Program-made: the position numbers and the translations under genes | NCBI GenBank assembly: GCA_030544215.1 | Contig: JARZZO010000012.1 | Span: forward strand, 38,541,194 to 38,605,193 | DNA: 64,000 nt | From: Zantedeschia hybrid cultivar | Lineage: Eukaryota > Streptophyta > Magnoliopsida > Alismatales > Araceae | Direction: 5' to 3' | In this document: one piece after another, positions 20,952-33,210 of the stretch | Numbering within the stretch: position 1 is the first letter of the stretch | Layout: each line of letters starts with the position of its first letter | The notes under the pieces: model-generated | What the model saw: only the letters and a program-made list of their open reading frames with translations | What the model was told of the DNA's origin: nothing | Databases searched by the model: none

Positions 20952-23441
20952 TCTGAGGCTGGTCGTGGACAACAGTGGAGAATAGAGGACTCTTCCTCTC
21001 TTTATTCAACGAGTCACGTTCAGAGTACCGCAGAACAACCACCACGCCGCACCATCCGCATACCCAGACCACAACCCATTACCATCACCCCTCTACCGAC
21101 ACCCACATATCACTCTCCCGCACCCAATAACCCATTACCACCACCCACGTTTCTTAAGCCCATTACGCCCCACACTCCTACGCCTCCACCATATAACCCC
21201 CCGCAAACTAACTATGCACCCCTTCTACCATCTAGGCCATTACTCCGTGTACCATTCCCTACTTCGCCCGCTACCACCACCACCTACCAAGATACCATCC
21301 TACCATCCAGACCACTATTACGCGTGCCATTCCCCACTTCACCAACCACTTACCCATCCACCATCCAACCATCTAGTCCTTTAATCTGCACCACGCCACC
21401 ACCACCTAACCCAACGCCATCGCCTACATACCAACCCTCCTCACCACTTACGCCATCTAACCCTGCAGTACTCAAGGTGTCACCTAGATCCTCCACGGTT
21501 GAGGAACATGCGCTCTGGAGTGGAAGGATTTTCAACAAAGTCTTTCCTCAGTCCACAGTTAGAGACGGCCCATCACAGCCGACTGAGGAAGCCCATAATG
21601 AAGAGAGTGCACCAGGCACTCAATACGATTTGTTGAAACATCTGGACAGAACACCGGCACGGATCACTGTACTTGAACTGATCAAAAGGTCGAAGACTCA
21701 CCAAGAAGCTTTAATGGAATACTTGCAGAAGGTGATGGTCAATGAGGACGTGCCGGTAGAAAAAATTGCAGCACTACTAGTTCCTCAGGGGGATCAACCC
21801 TCCATTACATTTCACACATCGGAACTAGCACCGCCAGCAGCCAGAAGCATGGCTCTGAGCATTACGGTCAATATCTGCAAGAAAGCCGTGGACGCATGCC
21901 TGGTTGACACGGGGGCTTCAATCAATGTTCTACCTCCGAAGACCCTAGAGCTGTGCGGTGTGCCCAAGGAGAAATGGCTGCCTAGCCCCATCTCTGTTAC
22001 AACATATGACAACTCTACACGTTCCCCTCTGGGAATGGTTTATTTGAAGGTAGAGCTAGGCCCTGTAAGTCATGCAGAGGTTGAATTTCACATTCTGGAA
22101 ATCGACCCTTCTATAAATGCCATTTTAGGTCGTCCTTACATTAAAACTCTTGAGGTGATTCCTTCTACGAATCACCAATGCCTCAAATTCCCTTTCAAAG
22201 GACGAATTATTAAAGTGACGAGCATGCCGATCTTTGCTGCTGCTCATACATTGAATATTAAATCTGCTACTTTACCTGGCCGACAACCTTTTCTGTCGGT
22301 ATTACAGGTCTACCATCCAGTGGCTGATCCTCTGAAAGCCGCCACCATTTCTCCTTACCCTTTAAATGCTATTAAAAGGGGGAAGTGCATGAGTACCTCA
22401 GGATGGAGAATTATGATGAAGAACGGCTATCAGCCTGGACGAGGTCTGGGCACACAGTTGCAAGGCAGGACCACTCCTGTTAAAGATCATCGAGCAGCAC
22501 CTGGAAGCGGTCTGGGCTACAGGCCGAGGAGATTGAAGCAAGACAGGGTTCAGCAAGAAGATGGTCAGGAAATTTTGGAGACAATGTCTACACCACTCAA
22601 GGAAGGCCGAGATCCCCTAACATGGACCCTATATACACATTTTGTAAAAGGGCCCATACTTAGCCATGACAACACGATGGTCATTACTTCATATTTTGAC
22701 CTCCATGACATATATGGGAGAGACTTGGCCAGACATTGTTCGGAACTACTCACGTACCAGTCCTTAGAGGCTCTGCGGCCTATGAAAAGGAGGAAATTCC
22801 ATGATCCCGAATGTGAACGGTACAGATGGTTCGATCTGAGAGACCTCTATATTGCACTGAACAGATTGTTTCTAGATCCTGCAGAACCTAAGTGGCCGCC
22901 GCAGATTGACGAGCTGATTGAAGGTCCTGGTGCCATCTTTGATAAGCGGATATTGCTGTCGGAAGAGATTGATGAAGGGGAGCCAGATGACCCCTATGAA
23001 GCTGGCTATACCACAGATCTGCTCTGGAGGGGGACATATCCTTTTCGTGTCTTCATGCTCCATACTCTATTTCGTACACTGCTCCTGACCCCGACTTGGT
23101 CGCAGGTCATTACTGAAGATATTCCACGGGCTCCGCCCATTATGATCACTCTGTCCCCTCGGGACCTCATTCCATCACCTCCTCTCGATCTAGAGAGGAT
23201 GTATGATTTAATTTGGGACGTATTGCTATATGATCCCCCTAATCCTTTGGTCTTGGTGCCACTTCCTCCATCTAATTCTCCTTCCATTTATATCCATTCC
23301 TGCTTTATGATTAATTCTTCTGATATCCAAAAAAAAACGCCAATTTGGCAACAAATTCTTCTCAGATCCTCGTCGAGGAAACTTCTTACTTGTCCGATCA
23401 CACCCTATTGCGTGGGTCCTTCGGTCAAGATTCTCTCTTAG
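20952..23441 (+). pseudogene. G2 Pro-rich linker, aspartic protease and G-patch
   Basis: The gag frame continues through a Pro/Thr-rich linker, then QYDLLKHLDRTPARITVLEL and the protease core: ACLVDTGASINVLPPKTL, VTTYDNSTRSPLGMVYLKVELG and INAILGRPYIKTLEVIPSTN. A G-patch follows at about 22390-22530 (GWRIMMKNGYQPGRGLG, then LQGRTTPV and a second SGLGYRP). The next 300 codons (HFVKGPILSHDNTM, then FDLHDIYGRDLARHCSELL) are unassigned. The frame is lost at a run of nine A at 23329-23337; the pol frame is the minus-one frame relative to this. Confidence 0.87.
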
Positions 23442-23698
23442 ATCTACTCTGTCCCTCCCCTCGGGAGGATTCCCTTGTATTTCCACTTGTATCTCAGGAT
23501 TTTCATTTTACTTCATCTTCATTAGGTTATGATAGGGAGTTTAATGAAGTTAGGCAGTCTAGTTTTAGGCAGGTTAGTCAAGTTAGGAAGTCTAAGAAGC
23601 CTAAGGGTAGGTAAATTCCAGATAGATACCTCTAGGATTTAGCTGATAGATGCTTTTCTTGCTCTTTAATCCCTCAATTTTTAGAAAATCCAATTCAG
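23338..23698 (+). pseudogene. G2 linker after the frameshift
   Basis: From the A9 run the pol frame (same frame as the RT ORF) reads QILVEETSYLSDHTLLRGSF, then a Ser- and Lys-rich tail, and meets TAA at 23612 and TAG near 23633 before the RT ORF begins at 23699. No domain is recognised. Ogre-type Tat elements carry an intron between protease and RT, so splicing here is possible, but I see no clear donor-acceptor pair and treat it as decayed coding sequence. Confidence 0.5.
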
Positions 23699-26600
23699 AT
23701 GCCAGAAGAGTGTATGGACGATGAGTCAGTCAATGATGGGTATGGGGTATATGAGTTAATACATGAAAAAGACCCCATTATTGAAGAAGAGGAAGATGAC
23801 GAGGACGCGGCTGAGGCGTATGCCAGTGGAGTGAAGAGATTTGATGAACCCTCAACTGCCGTAGAAGAGCCCACCAAAGAAATAAATTTAGGGACTGAAA
23901 ACGAACCTAAGGTTGTCCTCGTCAGCAAAAATCTTTCTACAGAGGATGAGAAGGCAATGGTACAAGTACTTAAGGACTATAAGGACACTTTCGCCTGGAG
24001 TTATGAAGATATGCCGGGGTTAGACTCATCTTTAGTTGAACACAGATTGACATTAAAAGATGGAGCTAGTCCGGTCAAGCAGAAATTAAGGCGATTCCAC
24101 CCACAAATGGCTCTAAAGATGAAGGAAGAGGTCGACAAGTTACATAAAGCCAAATTTATTAGGGTTGTCCTTTATCCCCAATGGGTGGCCAATATAGTCC
24201 TAGTTATGAAGAAGGACGGAAAGGTCAGAATTTGCATTGACTTCCGCGATTTGAACCGGGCGTGTCCTAAAGACGATTTTCCATTGCCTCATATTGATGT
24301 ACTCATTGATAATACCGCTGGCTATGAAACGTTATCGTTTATGGACGGATTTTTAGGATACAATCAGATTAAGCTGGCAGAAGAAGATCAAAAGAAGACG
24401 TCATTCACTACACCTTGGGGAACATATTGCTATGTCGTCATGCCATTTGGATTGAAGAATGCTGGAGCCACTTATCAGAGGGCTATGATGGCAATATTTC
24501 ATGACATGATGCATATAGATCTGGAAGTGTATATGGATGATTTATTGGTTAAGTCTAAGACAAAGGCTGAGCATGCCAAAGTTTTGGCAAGGGTATTAGA
24601 GAGATCGAGAGCGTATCAGTTAAAGATGAACCCCAAGAAATGTGTATTCGGGGTATCTTCAGGAAAATTACTTGGATTCATTGTCAGCAAACGGGGAATT
24701 GAGATCGATCCCAACAAAGCGAAGGCCATCAGAGAAATGCCACCTCCCAAAAACTTGAAAGAGTTGAGAGGATTAATCGGGAGGTTACAATTTATTCGCC
24801 GGTTTGTCTCCCAGCACTTACAAAGGTGTAAGCCGTTTTACGAGCTTACCAAGCCAGGAGTCAAATTCGATTGGGACGATAAGTGTCAGGAGGCATTCGA
24901 TAGATTAAAGAATTATTTGGCAAGTCCTCCTGTTTTGAGACCACCATCTCCAGGCAAACGATTGATACTTTACATTTCTGTCGTAGATGATGCAGTGGGG
25001 GCTGTCCTAACACAAGAGGATGAAGAAGGAAAGGAGAGGGCAGCCTACTATCTCTCTAAACTTCTCAACCCCGCTGAACAGAGATACACGGCGATGGAGA
25101 AAACATGTGCAGCATTAGTTTGGGTTGTTCAGAAATTGAAGCATTATTTTCTGGCCCATGAAGTCCACCTCATCGCTAGGATGAATCCGATCAAATTTCT
25201 TCTGGAGAAATCTGTTCTTACTGATAGGTTAGCGCGATGGCAAAGCTTTCTATCTCAATTCGATATCACTTACATTCAGCAGAAAGCGATCAAGGGCTAT
25301 GCCATAGCGGAACATCTCGCTCATTACCCCCTTCCTCGATTTGATCCAGTGCGATCAGAGTTTCCGGATGAGGAACTGATGTCCGTAAATCAAATCAGAG
25401 ATGATATGTGGACTCTACATTCCGACGGAGCTCTGAATTCTCATGGAAAGGAGATCGGAATCGTTCTATTATCACCTGAAGGTGTTACCATTCCACAAGC
25501 CTTTCAGCTTGATTTTCCAATCACCAACAATATAGCTGAATACGAGGCACTCCTTGCTGGCCTCGAGGCTGCTCATTTTCATGGTGCCACTAAACTCAGG
25601 ATTGTGGGTGATAGTCAACTGATTCTTCGCCAAGTGCTGACCAAGTATCGAACTCTTGATCCCAAACTCAAGCCTTATCAGGAACTCACTTCTGCTTACT
25701 CAAAGCTTTTCACAAAATTGATCTTTGTCCATGTCCCTATAAATCAAAACATCTTAGCTGATGCTCTAGCTTCACTTGCATCTTCTCTTGATTTTCCAAT
25801 CAGCAAGCAATCCGAATCAATCATAGTTCATAGGCGTCTTTCACCCGCCGTGAAAGATCCTTCGTTTCTTAGAACTAAGGAGAAATTGCTGAAGAAATTC
25901 AGAGATGGAGATATTGTGGAAAAGAGAGAAATCATGTTGATAGAGCTGTTAGAAGAGATGGATGATGAACAGAAGCCATGGTATTATGAAATTGCTAAAT
26001 ATTGTGAAGATCAATCGTATCCTGAGGAAGCTACAACTGAGGAAAAAAGAGCTATCAGGAGAGTTGCTCAACGATACACCCTAGTTGGGGGAGCACTGTA
26101 CAAGAGAGGTTTTGATGGAGTTCTTCTGAGATGTCTAGACGAAGATGAGCTTTGGAAGGTTATGGAAGGAACTCATAGTGGAGTTTGTGGTGGCCATGTC
26201 AATAGACAGATGCTAGCAAAGAAGATCCTTAGATAAGGATTTTATTGGCCAACCATGGAAGAAGACTGTGTAGGATATGTCCGTAGGTGTGCCAAGTGTC
26301 AACTTCACACCGACAAAATTCATTCTCCTGCATCTTCACTCCATCCTGTTTCTTCTCCATGGCCTTTCTCCATGTGGGCTTTCGACATTATTGGACCCCT
26401 TGGTAACCCAGATTCCGGCATCAAGCAAAAATCTTTCATTCTCACGGCAACGGAATACTTCACCAAGTGGGCAGAAGCTGAAGCATACACGGAAGTCAAA
26501 GCATCAACCGTCTGCAAGTTCATCATGAAGAACATCATCACTAGATTTGGAATTCCAAGCACCATCGTCACCGACAACGGACCGCAGTTCGTGTCACAAG

Positions 26601-27238
26601 AATTGAAGGACCTCTGCAACAGGTATAGAATTGCATTGCATCATTCATCTCCTTATTATCCGCAAGGCAATGGCCAAGCATAGGCAACTAATAAGACTTT
26701 GATAAAAATCATCAAAAAGACGCGTAAGTCTAACAAATTCGCAGATTGGCCAGAAAAATTGGTTGAGGCTCTATGGGCTTACCGAACTTCAATCCGCACG
26801 CCTACTGGGCAAACTCCTTATTCCCTAACGTTTGGAATGGGGGCAGTAGTTCTATATGAGATCCTTATACCATCATTAAGAGTACAATTGAACAAGGAAT
26901 TCTCCATTGATGAACATCGTTCAGCACTTCTTGCTCAATTGGAACTTTTAGACCAGAAAAGATGGTCAGCCGCTAATCATGCAAAAGTTTATCAAAACAG
27001 ACTAGCACGTTTTTATCAAAAGAAAGTCATTGAACGTAAGTTCAAAGTCGGTGAAATGGTCGTTAAGAGGATTTTTGTAAAACCTGGTGGTCCGCGTTCT
27101 AAGCTCCAACCCAACTGGGAAGGACCTTATGTTGTATCGCACGCTTTTCCTGGTAACGCTTATCGTCTTGTTAATACAGAAGGAGAAGAGCTAACTCATC
27201 CCTGGAATAGTTTACATCTTAAGAAATACTACCCTTAG
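23699..27238 (+). pseudogene. G2 reverse transcriptase, two RNase H domains and integrase
   Basis: One frame of 1180 codons. RT: ICIDFRDLNRACPKDDFPLP, MDGFLGYNQIKL, MPFGLKNAGATYQR and VYMDDLLVKSK (catalytic YMDD-type box, about residue 280). First RNase H: ILYISVVDDAVGAVL, lacking the usual first Asp. Second RNase H: LHSDGALNS, AEYEALLAGL, VGDSQLILRQ and ILADALASLA, all four acidic residues present. Integrase: GGHVNRQMLAKK and CAKCQ zinc part, AFDIIGP, VTDNGPQF, and WEGPYVVSHAFPGNAYRL (GPY/F module), ending at TAG 27238. There is no chromodomain. Stops are only at 26234 (TAA, Gln expected) and 26681 (TAG at the catalytic Glu codon). Confidence 0.92.
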
Positions 27239-28509
27239 GTTTAAGAGTCGATCAGTATAGTACAAAGACCAGTGGAATCAGAAAATTTATAAACTCAAAT
27301 TTCTTTATTAGTCTGAATATTTTAATTTCAAACCCATTACTACACACACTGACACGTTTGATTCGTGAGTAATAAGAGATGCCAAGTCCTGAGGAATATC
27401 GAAAGCTTGACTAAAAGTGTAAAGTACAAATCATTCGTTTTAAAAACAAAATTCTATTTTACACTCGACCCATGATGTCGGAACGAGACTTAGAATAGAT
27501 TACCAAGAATACCCGCCATCCTAGTAGGAGGCCGTCATAAAAAAATGGGGAAGATCCGTTCCAAATAAAACAAAAGAATAGAAAAACAAAAGCGAAAGGC
27601 AAAATGTCAAATCAAAAGGCCATTATACTACAAACGTTACATCAAGGCCATGAAATGAAGAAAAAAAAAAAAGGAACGCAAGGTCGATAAATACCCCGGA
27701 GAGAAATGACCGAACCCCAACGGATATCAGGGTAGGAAAGGAATATCTTTTTAGGTCTCCTGAACCTTCTCATGGGTTTTCTAAATTTATTCTTCTTTTC
27801 CTTCCAAAGAGGCGTACTCCAAACTTAAGGAATGGCTTAGATTGACTAAGGGTCAAATCATCAAATGGGATCACGAATGGAAACACAAGTTCAAACACGA
27901 TGGGTTTAAGTTAAATTGTTAAAGAACAATTTGGGAATTAAGTTAATAAATGAATATGATCTTTTGACCTGAGTACCATGCTGATCTTTTAGCCAAAAAT
28001 CAAAAAATATATATATGTCAAAAATAAAAAAAATACATATGTCAAAAATCCAAAAAAATACATATGTCAAAAATCCAAAAAAAATACATATGTTAAAACC
28101 TCAAAAAAATATACATATTGTAAAAATTCAAAAAAAATATATATTTCAAAACTCAAACAAAAATGAATACTTCAAAACAACAAAAATATTTCAATTAGCA
28201 TTTGCTTGTTGCACTCAGTGTGTTTCACTCCTTTTATTTTCGGTGAGCATCTGTCTGCTTGCATGTTGCATTTTGCTTAAATTTGTTTATAGTTCAATTA
28301 CCTTTGTTAATAAAGGCCATGCCCCTTGACTATTTATTGAAGGAAAAGATCGATTGACCATTTATTTGGTCAGGCAAGGGGCTAAGCCTAAATAGATACT
28401 TAACTTGTTTGTTAAGTGATGTACAGGACACCATACAAACACAGGAACACAAGATTGGAGCCCAAAAGTTTCATGAATATTATCAAAAGGTGTTTTGTAC
28501 ATGATACAT
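27239..28509 (+). other. G2 region after pol, no gene seen
   Basis: AT-rich sequence between the integrase stop and the end of the antisense ORF. It has A-runs (27660, 27540) and a short tandem repeat at 28004-28160. No frame resembles a known protein. Confidence 0.6.
28004..28160 (+). repeat. Short A-rich tandem repeat
   Basis: About six units of roughly 27-30 bp, each with ACATATGTCAAAAAT followed by a run of A, degenerating to the right. It lies in the G2 3' untranslated region, a part of Tat elements prone to tandem repeats. Confidence 0.7.
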
Positions 28510-28535
28510 AGAAGAAAAAGAAAATACACAAGCCC

Positions 28536-29027
28536 TCAAGGTTGGCTCTCCCCTCCACCCTCATCAAACTGGCTTTGGGCCCAGTCGGGCGCGTCTGGTG
28601 CTGGTCCTCGGCTGGGAGGTGGAGGTGGCCCCATCGTGCTCGGCCATGCCTGGCCAGAAGACATGGCGACAGTGGCGGTAAAAGCACTGGTCAAACCACG
28701 CTCCTGGGCACGCTGTCGGGCACGCCTGTACCTCTCCTCCACGCTCCAGCACTCGTGCTCAGCGATGCCCAATTGAACTCGGAGGGAGGCCATCTCCGAA
28801 TCCATCCTCTGCCGCTCCTGCCGCTCCCGCTCTCGCTCCTCAGTGATGAACCCTAGTCGAGACTGGAGGTGCGAAAGCTCTCGAGGAAGATCTCCAGTCA
28901 GTTGGGCCACCTGCTCCTCCAGAGCCCGGATCCGCGCAGCATCGGCCTCGGCACGAGCAGCTACAGCACGGGCATGCTCTAGCTCTGCTTCAGCCCTCTG
29001 AAGGGCTTCCTGAAGCTCAACGACCTG
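28536..29027 (-). pseudogene. G2 antisense coiled-coil extra ORF (exon)
   Basis: The minus strand is open from an acceptor-like TTCCCTTCAG (ending at 29028) to the stop near 28537. It encodes a strong heptad coiled coil: VVELQEALQRAEAELEHARA, then RIRALEEQVAQLTGDL, EERERERQERQRMDSEMASL, and a Pro/Gly-rich tail. G1 has a comparable ORF antisense beyond pol. The ATG at 29060 is inside the likely intron edge, so upstream exons are expected, but I cannot recognise them in 29030-30008. Its position antisense to pol and before the 3' LTR fits the extra ORFs of Tat elements. Function unknown. Confidence 0.6.
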
Positions 29028-29060
29028 AAGGGAAGTCATTATTAGTTTAAGGAAATTCAA

Positions 29061-30008
29061 GAGACCTGAGTAAAGTTGGAAATATCAAGAAGATCGCACT
29101 GTGAAGTTATCAAGTCTTGACCGTGGCTAAAAAGACGGTTATTTCTACCCTTGTATTATTTCATGTAATTATTGCATGTAAATCATTTGCATTACTATAT
29201 GTTAAATAGAGTATGTCAAGGACCTTGTGATTTTGATGAAACTGGAATTTGAGTTCCCCTTTAACAAAAAACAGTGATAATTCCAGAGGATTCTTAATCG
29301 CACGGATAGGCCGTTGGATTGTTAATTAGTGAGGACGATGGTTCTACTTTTGTGAAACGGTGCGTGGATAAACGAGCTTAGGCTTAGCACTGAATTACAA
29401 GAATTGGTGTCTTGACTCATTAATGACAATTTAACAATATTATCCTTGATTAATTTATATTTTATTTGACTTTATATTTTTCTTTTAGCCCAGCATGCAT
29501 CATGTAGGACTTTGAAATCATTGTGATAAGAATTAATTATTGATTAAGTTTCAGACCATTAATCAAACAATTTCAAACATGATATGAAATATTCCATTCT
29601 GAATTGAGTATTTTGATTATCCTTGAGGTTTGCTTGAAGATATCATTGGAATTCTATTCTTTCTTGGACTCTTTATCCCAATATTTCTTGTTTTCTTTTA
29701 AGATCCATCATGGTTTTAGTACGTCCACATTTGCTGGCAAACGCTCCCCATGATGAAACCTGCAGTGTCTACGACCTGGGGTACTTCCCATTCCGAGGAG
29801 GTTGATCGACCTTATTTTATTTCCTTGTCTATCTCATCCAAACAGGATTGATTCTATTGATTTCTTTGAGCTATCTTCATTGATGATTTTGAGAAAAATT
29901 CCAATCATGTGATGTTAAGAGCGTGTCTCATCACACCTTGGCATCACCTTTTCAGTACATTCCATTTCATTTCACTCCCTTGCAAAGACGATGCCAAGGT
30001 GAGGCAGC
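29061..30008 (+). other. G2 3' untranslated region
   Basis: AT-rich, no gene seen. The last bases before the LTR (about 29985-30008, AAAGACGATGCCAAGGTGAGGCAGC) are purine-rich and serve as the likely polypurine tract. Confidence 0.5.
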
Positions 30009-30549
30009 TGTAGACACGCTAATTTTGACATCATTTTGAGTAAATTTCATATCATATAATAATGCCTCAGAATGGTCTAATATTTAATCATTGATTAATT
30101 CTTATTGATCTTTTTGAGTGTCGGGTTTAATAAACATGTTTAAGTTAATCAATTAAATTGATTTTAGTTCAAATTTCTGTTAAAATATGAAGGAGTCTAA
30201 AAGACGTCTACCCAAATGGACGCCATTTAGAGTTTATTCTTATTTTAGTGTTTAAATTTAAATTTTAATCAGTTAATTAATTAGCTAAAAGGCGTCTGTT
30301 AGGCATGACGCGTTTTAAGTTTTAAGCTATTTTAACTTCTCTTCCGGATGTTTATCCTTATCTTAATTAGTGTAAAAGACGTATGTACATGTGGACGTGT
30401 TTTATCTAATAACGATAAAGATAAGTTTTTCCGGATGTTTATCTTTATCTTAATTAATCTGAAAGGAGTCTGCCATGTTTGACGCGTTTTAGATAATTAC
30501 AGATAAAGATGAATTAATCAGTATTTATCTGTCGGTTAAGATGGATAAA
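30009..30549 (+). repeat. G2 3' LTR, cut short
   Basis: Starts TGTAGACACGC after a purine-rich tract and matches the 5' LTR from CCTCAGAATGG (30066) to GATAAATC (30549). About 540 bp remain of an estimated 1.3 kb. It stops just before the position of the TATA box and joins a truncated copia LTR. Confidence 0.85.
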
Positions 30550-30559
30550 TCAGTATTTA

Positions 30560-31797
30560 TCTGTAGGTGCTCATTGGAGAATGAGTTCACTGAGCTAATC
30601 CGACTAAATCGTTGGATAGTGCTGTACCTCACTGTCAACCAGCTTAATTCTATTGTCGCAGTTACGTAGATGGTGCTCGGACCTGAGACACCAAGGACAC
30701 ATTGTTGGTGGACTTCTGTGCTTTGACCTTGGTTTATGAATCTCTAACCACGGGATTCTAAACAGCCAAGGATCGGGTACAGCAGAATACCGTTGAAGGG
30801 AATTGAGTGTCAATAAGGAATCATTCGCTCTCGGTACGATGAGAGAGAATGCTCTAGGAAGGATGCGCGAAAGTCCCTGGCCAGGGCAGACGATAATATC
30901 GAGAAAGGAGTTTTCTGATATTCATCAGCGACATCCAATCCAAATGAGTCGATCGGTTAAGGTTTTACAGCATGCCATACCCTGAGTTGACTCGAGAGCA
31001 TTGTACGAATGAAGGATTATATCTACACAGTAACGGTCGGCGGAAAGGTTCCAAGAGTGGGTTACTTAACCCCGATACCTTCCGGGTTCACGCAGTGTTG
31101 CTTGGCTCCCAATGTGATCGAAGGCCCGATCGAATTCGATGTGCAACATCAATTCGATTGATTAATTAATTAATAAAGAGTTATTAATTGATTAATAAAG
31201 CCAATGAAGAGTCACTGGGCTTATTGCGCCATTAACCGGATTGGTTATTGGGCCTAGAGGGTCATATGCAAAAGATTCTCAAGACGATGGATAAATAAAT
31301 GGGTTTTATATAAATCGGGGGTTTTTATGAAAAATCGCGCAGTTGATATAAAATGTAGCGAACGGGTTGATCAGGCCAAGCTGCTGCTAACCCTAGCCGC
31401 CCCCTCCTCTGTTTCTCTCTCTCTCTCTGGCATCCCAAACATATTCGGATCCTCAGATCTGCTCCGCCGCTTCTCCGACTCCCGTCCGACAGGAAATCGT
31501 CCGCGCGTTGCGGTGATCGTTGCGGCGAACGACAGAGACTTCGTGGGCTGTGAAGAACGAGGAACGTGAGGATATCCGTCGCAAGGAGGATCACATAGAT
31601 TCCGTTATAGGCCGGGCGCTTGCGCGGCTTGTGGTGTCGCACCAATGGAACCGATCGGTTGCGGATTCAAATCCTCACATGGTAAGAACCGATTATCTGA
31701 TAATCCAATTTTTAGATTTTTTGAAATGGGAATAAATCTCCATTTTTATTTTATTTCCGCTGCGCGGGAGATCAGGAGAAACCTCGAGAACCCTACA
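30560..31797 (+). repeat. C2 5' LTR, first part missing
   Basis: Begins inside the LTR at CTGTAGGTGCTCATTGG and ends CCCTACA at 31797. It includes TATA-like TGATATAAAATG (about 31344) and a donor-like ATGGTAAGAACC at 31679-31690 in U5. The missing start corresponds to about the first 330-350 bp of the C1 LTR. Confidence 0.85.
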
Positions 31798-31798
31798 A

Positions 31799-31810
31799 TG
31801 GTATCAGAGC
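31799..31810 (+). other. C2 primer-binding site (initiator Met tRNA)
   Basis: TGGTATCAGAGC follows the LTR by one base. It is complementary to the 3' end of plant initiator methionine tRNA, the usual copia primer. C3 has the same site at 44089. Confidence 0.9.
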
Positions 31811-32699
31811 TAGTTCCACTATTTCTCGTCCCGTCTCGGGTTCTGAAATTAATTTTTTTGTGTATTATTGCATGCTATACATTTGACTAATTGCTGGATC
31901 AGGGTTAATTTGATGAACGAAATTAATTAGATTAATTTATTCTACAATTTTCGACATTCATTTATGGGTTTTTCATGTTCTTCATACGATGAAGAACGGG
32001 GTCCTTGAAGGCTTCGATCAGATGTATCCATGCGATTGGGGAAGAAGCCCATGGTCTTGGTATGACCAGGGATATCCCCTTCACCAATGGGATCCTTCTA
32101 GGCACTGGGATGGCCATGAAGGGTTGATAACAGGGCCCTAGATCTTCTTCTTTTCGTTTTCAAAAAACCAGAAAAAGAGGGGAGAAACAAGGGCTCAGGT
32201 CAGCACTTTGGTGAGCTTTGGGCTCACCACCGACGACGGGGACGTCGCCAGCGAGGCCTGGTGTAGCCGGTGGCATTGGGGCACTGGCCGCCGACTGACG
32301 CCGCAACCTCCAGCCACTGGCCTTTATCTGCAACAGCTTGAAGGGGCTAGGGTTTCTGCGGGTCAGCTAGGGAGGAAGAACCGGTCGGGCCGGCTGCGGT
32401 TCGAGAATAGTCTGGCCGGTCAGGTCCTGGCCAAACCAGGCGGATCGAGACCAGGGGCTGGGCCATCCTGGCTCGAGCCAGGGGCTCGGGCGGCCCCAAC
32501 TAGGGGCTCGGACCAGCTGAGCCCCTATAGGGCTGAGCCTATTAGCCGTTTTGCCCATTCTTTTTCCTTTTAGAGAAACCCCTATTGCCCATTTCTATTA
32601 AGATTGGATTTTAATTTTAAAAATAAAAAATGTTTTGAATTTAAATTTATTATTCAATTTCTAATTAATTGGACATTAATTATTTTGAATAAAGGTTAA

Positions 32700-33210
32700 T
32701 TATTAGTTTAATTGTTAAATTAATAATGAACCTTAATTTAACTAATTTAATAGTTAAATTAGTGTTTAATAATTTTAGTCTAAGAGTTAGATTATTTATT
32801 ATTATATCATATAATTGTTAATTAATATTTGAGTTAGTTATTAATTTAATTGTTAAATTAATAATTAACTTAGATGACTAATTTAAATGTTAAATTAGTA
32901 GTCCTTAATTAATTATTGTTAGCCATTAATTTAATAGTTAAATTAATAATAACTTTAATTATTTAATCTAAGAGTTAGATTAATTAATTATTAATTAGTT
33001 AGTGTTAATTATTGGTTTAAGAGTTAAATTAATAATTAACATTAATTGACTAATCTAAGTGTTAGGTTAGTAGTTAATAATTCATTATAGTTGATTATTA
33101 ATTTAATGTGTTAAATTCTTAATTAACTTTGTTGGACTAGTATAAGAGTTAGATTAGTTATTAATAGTCTAATTGTTAGATTATTAATGTGGTTTAATCT
33201 ATGTGTTAGA
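32700..33210 (+). repeat. AT-rich hairpin array in the C2 leader
   Basis: About 14 units of the TAATYTAA-NNG-TTARATTA type, mixing T/A and C/G versions with matching arms (for example TAATTTAATTGTTAAATTA and TAATCTAAGAGTTAGATTA). The order of versions partly follows the C1 array. Confidence 0.72.

Larger units (their letters stand above)
16553..30549 (+). mobile_element. G2: Tat-lineage Ty3/gypsy retrotransposon, nearly complete
   Basis: A plus-strand element with partial LTRs on both sides sharing CCTCAGAATGGTCTAATATT (16559 and 30066). Between them are a primer-site-like sequence, gag, protease, G-patch, RT, two RNase H domains, integrase, an antisense coiled-coil ORF and a polypurine region. 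The 5' LTR lacks about its first 50 bp and the 3' LTR is cut at 30549, so no target-site duplication can be seen. The coding part holds about eight stops and one frameshift but no large deletion. Confidence 0.9.

Noticed and set aside
23612..23698. Spliceosomal intron between protease and RT in G2
   Set aside because: Known in Ogre elements, but I found no convincing donor-acceptor pair that removes the stops and restores phase.
28495..28856. Plus-strand frames over 28495-28856
   Set aside because: They are antisense shadows of the coiled-coil ORF on the minus strand.
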